Below, one piece after another: positions 4,886-9,765 of a DNA stretch of 9,765 nucleotides; position 1 is the stretch's first letter, and every line of letters begins with the position of its first letter. The notes beneath the pieces are model-generated. The model was given only the letters and a program-made list of their open reading frames with translations. It had not been told where the DNA came from and did not search any database. Where the stretch lies: positions 1 to 9,765 of the forward strand of contig JACPAU010000137.1 in assembly GCA_016180705.1 (NCBI GenBank), read 5' to 3'. The translations under genes and the position numbers were made by a program. The DNA comes from Candidatus Methylomirabilota bacterium. GTDB taxonomy: Bacteria; Methylomirabilota; Methylomirabilia; Methylomirabilales; JACPAU01.

Positions 4886-5079
4886 TAATACAAACGACAT
4901 CCATTGTGTGACACAGCGTCCGGGTGGCCCCGGATGCCGCCCCCTGGCCCCCGTAGCGGAGGGGGGTCCCATCGGCTCTTGGCCGATGGGGGGAACCACG
5001 GGAGGGTTCCCCACGGGGGCCGGGGCGGCGCCGGCGCCAGGACCTGGACGTTGTCACTTTCGTTCTGGCGTTTGTATTA
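4886..5079. repeat. MITE-like palindromic element, copy 3 (complete, 194 bp)
   Basis: This is the best-preserved copy. Left end TAATACAAACG and right end CGTTTGTATTA are perfect 11-bp inverted repeats, continued by GTGACACAGCGTCC against GGACGTTGTCAC and GCCGCCCC against GGGGCGGC. In the centre an outer stem GGCCCCCGT/ACGGGGGCC (4946-4954 with 5013-5021) encloses hairpin 1 (CCCATCGGC-TCTTG-GCCGATGGG, 4968-4990) and hairpin 2 (GGGGAACC/GGTTCCCC, 4990-5012), a possible three-way junction. The outermost TTA (5077-5079) is the TAA stop of the permease gene. TA flanks both ends of the inner sequence, consistent with a TA target duplication. No protein is encoded, so any transposition would need a transposase from elsewhere. 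Confidence 0.95.
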
Positions 5080-5754
5080 GGTGAGCTGGCCGGCAACGCG
5101 CCGCTCCGGGTCGATCCGTCGCTCCAGGGTGCGGGCCAGCTTGGTGAGGGGCAGCGTCATGGCCAGATAGAGGAGGGTCACCCCGGCGAAGGGGCTGAAC
5201 ACGTTCACCTTCCAGGCCACCACCTCGCGCCCGACCCGCAGCAGCTCGGCGATGGCCAGCGTGGAGACCAGGGAGGAGTCCTTCAGCATCGCGACGAACT
5301 CGTTGGTCAAGGGGGGCAGGACGAGGCGGAAGGCCTGGGGGAGGATGACGTAGCGCATCGTCTGCAGGTGGGTGAGCCCCCCGGCCCGCGCCGCCTCCAC
5401 CTGGCCCCGGCCCACCGACTGGATCCCGGCGCGGAAGATCTCCCCGACGTAGGCGGCGCTGTTGGCGGCGAGCCCCGTGATCCCCGCTGCCACGGCCGGG
5501 AGGTTGATCCCGACCGACGGGAGGGCGTAGTACAACACGATGAGCTGCATCAGGAGGGGGGTCCCCCGGATGAGTTCGGTGTAGGCGGTGGCGACGCCCC
5601 GGACGAGGGCGATCCGGGAGACCCGCATCACCCCCAGGACGAGGCCCCCCGCGGTGCCGATGGCGACGGAGACGACCGTGATGTAGAGGGTCACCCACGC
5701 GCCGCCCAGGAGGAGGGGGAAGACCTCGAGGAAGATGGACAGCCGGAAGTCCAT
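5077..5754 (-). CDS. Polar amino acid ABC transporter permease (HisM/GlnP family)
   Basis: A 225-residue inner-membrane subunit of a polar amino acid importer (type I ABC, His/Glu/Gln/cystine class). It has an N-terminal hydrophobic helix (8-28), a second (about 24-43), the family signature RGTPLLMQL (63-71), further membrane segments around 84-104 and 190-203, and the cytoplasmic EAA loop EAARAGGLTHLQTMRYVILPQ-type motif at 120-140 that docks with the ATPase. Length is normal for the family. GAGGGGGCC precedes the ATG. It follows the binding-protein gene by 29 bp in one operon. The TAA stop lies within the end of repeat copy 3. No ATP-binding subunit follows, although this gene often sits in exactly that position. 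Confidence 0.95.
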   Translation of the reverse strand: MDFRLSIFLEVFPLLLGGAWVTLYITVVSVAIGTAGGLVLGVMRVSRIALVRGVATAYTELIRGTPLLMQLIVLYYALPSVGINLPAVAAGITGLAANSAAYVGEIFRAGIQSVGRGQVEAARAGGLTHLQTMRYVILPQAFRLVLPPLTNEFVAMLKDSSLVSTLAIAELLRVGREVVAWKVNVFSPFAGVTLLYLAMTLPLTKLARTLERRIDPERRVAGQLT

Positions 5755-5757
5755 CGG

Positions 5758-5771
5758 GCCCCCTCAGGGGC
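5758..5771 (-). promoter_or_regulatory. Small hairpin over the permease ribosome binding site
   Basis: GCCCC-TGAG-GGGGC on the minus strand forms a 5-bp stem that includes part of the GAGGGGG ribosome binding site of the permease. It could lower permease translation relative to the binding protein or protect the upstream mRNA end, as intercistronic hairpins in binding-protein operons do. Only the pairing is seen; the role is inferred. Confidence 0.3.
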
Positions 5772-5783
5772 GGCCGGGCCGGC

Positions 5784-6563
5784 CTACTTCTCCCCGAACC
5801 ACTTCTGCTTCATCTGGGCGTACCTGCCGCTCTGCTTCAGGTCGCGGACAACCTTGTTGACGACGGCGAGGAGGTCGGCCTCCTCCCTGCGGACCGGGAT
5901 GCCGAGCCTCTCCGGCTCGCCGATCTGCAGGCCCCGGACCGGCGTGAACTTCCCGTCCTCCTTCGCGTTGGCCACGATCACCGGGTAGTCCGCCACCACC
6001 GCGTCCAGGCGGCGCGCCTTGAGGTCGAGGTAGGCCTCGGGGAGCTGCTCGTACTTCTTGATCTCCTTGACCCCCTTGACCTTCTCCGCCGCGGCCTGGC
6101 CGGTCGTGTTGATCTGGACCCCCACGACCTTGCCGGCCAGGTCCGCCTGTCTCCGGATGCGCCGATCCCCCACCCGGACCGCCACGCCCTGCCCGGACTC
6201 GAAGTAGGGCTCGGAGAAGACGAGGTCGAAGGACTTCATGCGCTCCTCGGTGATGGTGATCCCGCTGAGGAGCATGTCGAACTTCCCCGCCTTCAGCGCG
6301 GCGAAGATCCCGTCCCACGCCGTGTTGACGTACTCGAGCTTGACCCCCAGGGCTTTGGCGATCTCCTGTGCCACCTCCACGTCGAAGCCGGCCGGCTTGC
6401 CGGCCTCCATGAACTCGAAGGGGGGATAGGTGATGTCGCTGCCGACCCGGAGCACCCCCGCTTTCTTCACCCGCTCGATCCCCGCCGCCTCCGCGGTACC
6501 CAGGAGCAGCGGGACGAGGACGACCGCCAGAACCGCCGCCACGACCTGCCGTGCCCCGCGCAT
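5784..6563 (-). CDS. Polar amino acid ABC transporter substrate-binding protein
   Basis: A 259-residue periplasmic binding protein (SBP_bac_3 family). Residues 1-27 are a cleavable signal peptide (hydrophobic core, then GTAEAAG). The mature protein opens with VLRVGSDITYPPFEFMEAGKPAGFDVEVA (37-65), a strongly conserved family start. AWDGIFAALKAGKFDMLLSGITITEERMKSFDLVFSEPY follows at 82-120, including the ligand-contacting Ser-Gly-(I/T)-T and E-R region, and the hinge/lobe 2 segment GVQINTTGQAAAEKVKG lies at 148-164. The protein ends typically with SGRYAQMKQKWFGEK. The ATG at 6563 has an excellent AAGGAGGAGGA site; earlier in-frame starts do not. It is first in the operon, with a good sigma-70 promoter at 6651-6680. 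The substrate is not readable; cystine, glutamine and histidine are all possible. Confidence 0.95.
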   Translation of the reverse strand: MRGARQVVAAVLAVVLVPLLLGTAEAAGIERVKKAGVLRVGSDITYPPFEFMEAGKPAGFDVEVAQEIAKALGVKLEYVNTAWDGIFAALKAGKFDMLLSGITITEERMKSFDLVFSEPYFESGQGVAVRVGDRRIRRQADLAGKVVGVQINTTGQAAAEKVKGVKEIKKYEQLPEAYLDLKARRLDAVVADYPVIVANAKEDGKFTPVRGLQIGEPERLGIPVRREEADLLAVVNKVVRDLKQSGRYAQMKQKWFGEK

Positions 6564-6650
6564 GGCTCCTCCTCCTTCTTGTCCTTCCGTTCGCTCCCCG
6601 TCCGGCCGCAGCGCACGCCCGCGCCGGCCTGCCGGCCGCGATTCGCATCC

Positions 6651-6680
6651 TATATACCGTGGGCTCCGGCACGGTGTCAA
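6651..6680 (-). promoter_or_regulatory. Sigma-70-type promoter of the amino acid transporter operon
   Basis: The minus strand reads TTGACA (6675-6680), an 18-bp spacer, then TATATA (6651-6656). The -35 is a perfect consensus and the -10 matches five of six positions. Transcription would start near 6644, giving a leader of about 80 nt before the ATG at 6563. Confidence 0.75.
6656..6675. promoter_or_regulatory. Palindromic operator candidate between -35 and -10
   Basis: ACCGTG (6656-6661) and CACGGT (6670-6675) form a perfect inverted repeat with eight bases between them, filling the spacer of the transporter promoter and touching both hexamers. A dimeric repressor bound here would block RNA polymerase. 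No regulator gene is present in the window to match it. Confidence 0.45.
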
Positions 6681-6728
6681 AGCCCGTGTGCCGCGCAGGT
6701 ACCGCCCTCCGGAGGTCGGCCCCGCGAC

Positions 6729-6757
6729 TTGACTTCGCGGGGGGCGTCCAGTAGCCT
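6729..6757 (+). promoter_or_regulatory. Candidate cysE promoter
   Basis: TTGACT (6729-6734), a 17-bp spacer and TAGCCT (6752-6757). The -35 is good but the -10 keeps only the T, A and final T of the consensus. The start would be near 6764, leaving a leader of about 15 nt with GGAGG in it. Moderate to weak support. Confidence 0.4.
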
Positions 6758-6778
6758 GCCCGTATCGGAGGGAACCCG

Positions 6779-7471
6779 GTGTTCGAGAGACTCAAACGGG
6801 ACATCCGCGCGGCAAAAGATCGGGACCCGGCGTGCCGGGGGACGCTGGAGGTCCTCCTCTGTTACCCCGGCGTCCACGCGCTCTGGTTCCACCGTCTGGC
6901 CCATCGGTGCTGGAACGCCGGCCTCCTCCTCCTGGCCCGGTTCCTCTCGCACGTCGGCCGCTTCCTCACCGGCATCGAGATCCACCCGGCCGCCCGCATC
7001 GGGCCCGGCGTCTTCATTGACCACGGGATGGGAGTGGTGATCGGGGAGACGACCGAGATCGGGGAGGACGTCACCATCTACCAGGGGGTGACGCTGGGCG
7101 GGACCAGCCTGGAGCGGGTCAAGCGCCACCCGACCATCCAGCGCAACGTGGTCATCGGCGCCGGGGCGAAGATCCTGGGGCCCTTCACCGTCGGCGAGAA
7201 CAGCCGGATCGGGTCGGGCTCCGTCGTGGTGAAGGAGGTCCCGCCCAACTCCGTGGTGGTGGGGATCCCGGGGAAGGTCATCTACCGGGACGGCAGGAAG
7301 GTCGCGACCCCCGTGGACCTGGACATGGTGGACCTGCCGGACCCCGTCGCCCAGGCCCTCCAGGCGATGGCAGAGCGGCTCGAGGAGCTGGAGCACGAAC
7401 TCCAGCGCCTCCGGACGGCTGTCGGCGTGACACGGCAGCCGGCCGCCTCAGCCCCCGGAGAGCGCGTCTGA
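6779..7471 (+). CDS. cysE: Serine O-acetyltransferase
   Basis: A 230-residue cytoplasmic enzyme making O-acetylserine from L-serine and acetyl-CoA, the committed step of cysteine synthesis. The N-terminal helical region has [27 protein letters not shown] (16-42), characteristic of SAT. The left-handed beta helix of hexapeptide repeats (about 65-165) contains [28 protein letters not shown] (68-95), with the catalytic Asp-His (81-82), and [10 protein letters not shown] plus KRHPTI (101-120). [12 protein letters not shown] (161-172) closes the helix. The C-terminal extension has a short coiled coil ([19 protein letters not shown], 193-211), like short CysE enzymes. The GTG start has GGAGG eight bases upstream. 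It is the only plus-strand gene; it is divergent from the amino acid transporter, and its last 24 bp overlap the convergent deacetylase gene. Confidence 0.96.
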   Translation: MFERLKRDIRAAKDRDPACRGTLEVLLCYPGVHALWFHRLAHRCWNAGLLLLARFLSHVGRFLTGIEIHPAARIGPGVFIDHGMGVVIGETTEIGEDVTIYQGVTLGGTSLERVKRHPTIQRNVVIGAGAKILGPFTVGENSRIGSGSVVVKEVPPNSVVVGIPGKVIYRDGRKVATPVDLDMVDLPDPVAQALQAMAERLEELEHELQRLRTAVGVTRQPAASAPGERV

Positions 7472-8833
7472 GCGGGCGGGCCGCCGCGCGGCGCCCGCCG
7501 TGCTCCCGTCTCCGTCCTCCTGCAGCAGGTCCGAGACGGTCACCAGGGCGTATCCTTTCGAGCGCAGCCCGTCAATGATTTCCGGCAGGCGCCGGTGGAC
7601 CGGGTCGTCCCGCCGGCGGCTGGCCAGGTGCATCACGACGATTCCGCCGGCTGCCCCGTCCGCCCCCTCCTCGTCGAACCCGAGAATTTGATCCCGGATG
7701 CGGGCCGACGAGGCGTAGAGGCGCGAAGACGGGTCGGCCACCCAGTCCCGGGTATCCAGCGTCTCGCTCCCCTCGCCCCGCGTCCAGCCCACGTGAACGT
7801 AGCCCAGCTCGGCGGCCCACCGGAGCAGCTCGGGGTTCACCTCGCCGAAGGGCGCGCGCCAGTAGCGGCGCATCGCCTGCCCGGTCGCGGCTTGGAAGGC
7901 CTTCTCGGCCCGGCGGAGCTCGGCCTGGAAGGCCTCCCGGGTGAGGTCGGGCCGCGTCTGCTGCCGTCGGTTCTTGGCATAGGTAGTGAGACGGGGATGG
8001 GTGTCCGTGTGGTTGGCGACCTCGTGCCCCTCCTCCACCATCCGGCGGACGAGCGCGGGAAAGCGGCGGATGTAGCCGCCCGTGAGGAAGAGGGTCCCCC
8101 GGACTCCGCGCTCCTGGAGGATATCGAGGATCTCGGCGCTGACGTTGGCGTCCGAGCCCCCGTCGAAGGTGAGGGCCACCTCCTTCCGGCTCCGGACGCC
8201 GCGGCTCACCTCGAGGCGATGGCCGGGGGGGAGCGGCCGGCCGCGCAGGCCCGGTGTCGCGGGGGCAGACGGCCGGCGTTCCTCGGGAGGCGAGGGTGGT
8301 GCCGGCTCGGGCGCGGGCCGGACGGCCTCGTCCACGGGCGGCACGAGGGACGCGGGTGCCGCGGGAGGCGCCGCCGGAGGCGGCAGGGGCGAAGGGGTCA
8401 CGAGGGCCCTGGCCATCCGGTCTTCGGGCGGACCGGATGGGAGGAGACCCCTGAGGAGAACGAGGGAGACGATCGCTCCCGCCCCGAGCGCCCAGCGCAG
8501 CCGCCACCGGACGAGCGCCCCGGCGCCGGCCCGCTCCTTCAGTCCCTTGAAGTGCTGCTCCAGCCGGGTCCGGCGGAGGCGGAACCGGAAGCCGCCCCAC
8601 GCGGTGCGCAGCAGGCCCCAGGGGCTGCGGGGCAGGCCCGCCGCGGCCCGCCGCACGTAGCGCCAGTCGTCGGCCGCCGCCCGCTGGAGGAGGTAGATCG
8701 CGCTGCAGCCGCGGGGGCAGAAGGTCCGGCGTGCCGCCCGGACGCGGCAGGCCCGGCAGACCGGTGCCAGGCACCGAAAGCAGCGGGCGACGGCCGGGGC
8801 CTCGGGGTGGACGGCGCAGGGGCCCTTCCGCAT
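7448..8833 (-). CDS. Membrane-anchored polysaccharide deacetylase (NodB domain) with N-terminal zinc-finger-like module
   Basis: A 461-residue protein in three parts. Residues 6-43 hold a B-box-like metal-binding pattern: Cys6, His9, Cys18, Cys21, Cys26, Cys29, Cys39 and Cys43. One membrane segment (114-131) follows, then a Pro/Ala-rich linker (about 140-205). The NodB carbohydrate esterase 4 domain (217-437) shows [13 protein letters not shown] (219-231; catalytic Asp224, with the usual second Asp replaced by Gly and Asp228 nearby), NHTDTHP (274-280; metal-binding His275 and His279), RAPFGE (327-331) and VVMHL (399-403; catalytic His402). It probably removes acetyl groups from peptidoglycan or another polysaccharide outside the inner membrane. 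The ATG at 8833 is preferred for the standard finger spacing; a GTG at 8842 overlaps the upstream stop as GTGA. Its 3' end overlaps cysE. Confidence 0.9.
   Translation of the reverse strand: MRKGPCAVHPEAPAVARCFRCLAPVCRACRVRAARRTFCPRGCSAIYLLQRAAADDWRYVRRAAAGLPRSPWGLLRTAWGGFRFRLRRTRLEQHFKGLKERAGAGALVRWRLRWALGAGAIVSLVLLRGLLPSGPPEDRMARALVTPSPLPPPAAPPAAPASLVPPVDEAVRPAPEPAPPSPPEERRPSAPATPGLRGRPLPPGHRLEVSRGVRSRKEVALTFDGGSDANVSAEILDILQERGVRGTLFLTGGYIRRFPALVRRMVEEGHEVANHTDTHPRLTTYAKNRRQQTRPDLTREAFQAELRRAEKAFQAATGQAMRRYWRAPFGEVNPELLRWAAELGYVHVGWTRGEGSETLDTRDWVADPSSRLYASSARIRDQILGFDEEGADGAAGGIVVMHLASRRRDDPVHRRLPEIIDGLRSKGYALVTVSDLLQEDGDGSTAGAARRPARSDALSGG
7472..7498 (+). terminator. GC-rich hairpin after cysE, possible terminator
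   Basis: Starting at the base after the cysE stop, GCGGGC and GCCGC (separated by GG) pair with GCGGC and GCCCGC around a CGC loop, an 11-bp stem with one bulge. No T-run follows, so it may pause or protect mRNA ends rather than terminate. It lies inside the C-terminal codons of the deacetylase gene on the other strand. Confidence 0.3.
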
Positions 8834-8838
8834 CGCGG

Positions 8839-9765
8839 TCACGCGTCCGCTGCCAGGGCGAACGGCTCGGCCCGCTGGAAGAGAAGGCCGGTGAGGATCT
8901 TCGGGTAGAAGTAGGTCGTCTTCTGGGGCATCCGCCCGCCCGCCAGCGCGACCGCCACCACCTGCTTGACCGTGGGCGGCCGCAGGAACAGGGCCAGGCA
9001 CTGCTTCCCCTGGCGGACGGCGGCGAGGGCAGCCGGCGCATCCCGCGTGTAGCTCACGGTCTCCTCGGCGCTCGCCCCCGCCCGCGCGAGGAGCGGGGCC
9101 AGGATCCGCTCGTGGACCTGGACCACGTCGAGCGCGTTCACGGGCGAGGCGCCGGGCACGTCCGGGAGCCGCAGGAGTCCGGCCGCCGCCGCCCCCCAGG
9201 CGCAGCCCACCGCGCATCCCTCCTGCACCTTCTCGAGGGCCTCGAGCAGCCCGGGCAGGCCCTCCCCCTCGGGGCCGAGCGGCCAGGGCGTGAGGGACCC
9301 GGCCGCCTCCAGGGTGCGGCGGATGGCCGGCGCGTCGGCGCCCGGGAAGGGGGCGAGCAGGCGATGGGTCGGGAGGATCAGGAGGCCCGGGTCCTCCACG
9401 TGGACCAGTGACATCGTGACGTAATTGTACGTGCGCCGGTCCCGGGTCTCGGCGGGGGCGGAGTCGGCGGCACGCATCTCCTCCCGGAAGAGGAGGGCGG
9501 CCTCGTACCGGTGGTGGCCGTCGGCGATGAACAGGCGGCGGTCACGGAAGGCGGCCGTGATCGCGGAAAGCGCCTCCGGGTCCCGGACGACCCAGAAGCG
9601 GGTCCGCATCCCGAGGTCATCCTGGAAGTCGGCGACCGGCCGCGTGCCGGCCACCCAGTCCCAGAGGCGCCGGACCGGGTCCGCCGGCCCGTCGTAGAGG
9701 ACCAGGATCTGCTCCAGGTTGGCCGGCATCGCCCGCATCAGGCGGAGCCGGTCCTCCTTCGGCCG
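8839..9765 (-). CDS. DUF1015 family protein (5' end outside window)
   Basis: The 309 visible residues cover the C-terminal two thirds or more of a DUF1015 protein, a conserved cytoplasmic family of unknown biochemical function. The frame is open to the window edge. The first visible residues RPKEDRLRLM followed by NLEQILVLYD match the family's PKEDRLRLLRAT-type segment, so the true start is beyond 9765 and the ATG at 9738 is internal. The signature FIADGHHRYEAALLFREE is at about 79-96 of the visible part, followed by YNYVTMSLVHVEDPGLLILPTHRLL. The C-terminus MPQKTTYFYPKILTGLLFQRAEPFAL is typical and complete. The stop overlaps a possible GTG start of the deacetylase gene, suggesting an operon. 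Confidence 0.9.
   Translation of the reverse strand, partial: RPKEDRLRLMRAMPANLEQILVLYDGPADPVRRLWDWVAGTRPVADFQDDLGMRTRFWVVRDPEALSAITAAFRDRRLFIADGHHRYEAALLFREEMRAADSAPAETRDRRTYNYVTMSLVHVEDPGLLILPTHRLLAPFPGADAPAIRRTLEAAGSLTPWPLGPEGEGLPGLLEALEKVQEGCAVGCAWGAAAAGLLRLPDVPGASPVNALDVVQVHERILAPLLARAGASAEETVSYTRDAPAALAAVRQGKQCLALFLRPPTVKQVVAVALAGGRMPQKTTYFYPKILTGLLFQRAEPFALAADA

Noticed and set aside
3168..5084. Long plus-strand open frame (638 codons) antisense to the nucleotidyltransferase
   Set aside because: It is a shadow of the conserved CCA-adding enzyme and runs on through non-coding repeats without any domain signature.
7595..8908. Long plus-strand open frame (437 codons) opposite the deacetylase gene
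   Set aside because: The opposite strand has intact NodB motifs and a metal-finger pattern; this frame has no domain and no good start site.

Overview
The window is very GC-rich (roughly 70% by eye), with tightly packed genes, many GTG starts and strong GGAGG-type ribosome binding sites. I see no phage, plasmid or large transposon genes. Base composition and gene types (DUF1015 protein, glycine-zipper and short Pro/Gly-rich lipoproteins, polar amino acid ABC transporter) suggest a chromosomal segment of an uncultivated, Gram-negative-type soil or sediment bacterium such as Methylomirabilota/Rokubacteria or a deltaproteobacterial relative. That placement is inference and no marker gene confirms it. 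All genes but one (cysE) lie on the minus strand.

Layout from left to right. Positions 1-1608: an envelope cluster read leftwards from an extended -10 promoter. It holds a short lipoprotein (1147-1539), an unknown 96-residue protein (850-1140) and a glycine-zipper lipoprotein (145-750). Positions 1646-1764: tRNA-Gly(CCC) with its own Rho-independent terminator. Positions 2001-4565: a three-gene operon read leftwards, with a CCA-adding/poly(A)-polymerase-type nucleotidyltransferase carrying an HD domain, an unknown membrane or lipoprotein-like protein, and a hotdog acyl-CoA thioesterase. Positions 4566-4885: a gene-free stretch with two copies of a small palindromic repeat. Positions 5077-6563: a polar amino acid ABC transporter (binding protein, then permease) without an ATPase beside it. 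It is divergent from cysE (6779-7471), and the gap between them carries candidate promoters in both directions and an operator-like palindrome. Positions 7448-9765: a DUF1015 protein (cut by the window edge) translationally overlapping a membrane-anchored NodB-type deacetylase with an N-terminal zinc-finger-like module.

The most notable content is not protein coding. A ~194-bp, fully palindromic, MITE-like element occurs three times (1-147 cut by the window edge, 1778-1970, 4886-5079). All copies have the same orientation and each lies at or just past the 3' end of a minus-strand gene. In two of the three the terminal TTA of the element is itself the stop codon (TAA) of the neighbouring gene. 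An internal hairpin shows a compensatory A-T to C-G change between copies, so the folded form appears to be selected or recently re-formed. A second, unrelated repeat (4600-4660 and 4725-4788) has an identical 32-bp core and arms that differ only by paired changes. I do not recognise either family; both deserve a genome-wide search.

Cystine or related sulfur amino acid uptake beside serine acetyltransferase would make a coherent cysteine module, but the transporter substrate cannot be read from sequence alone.
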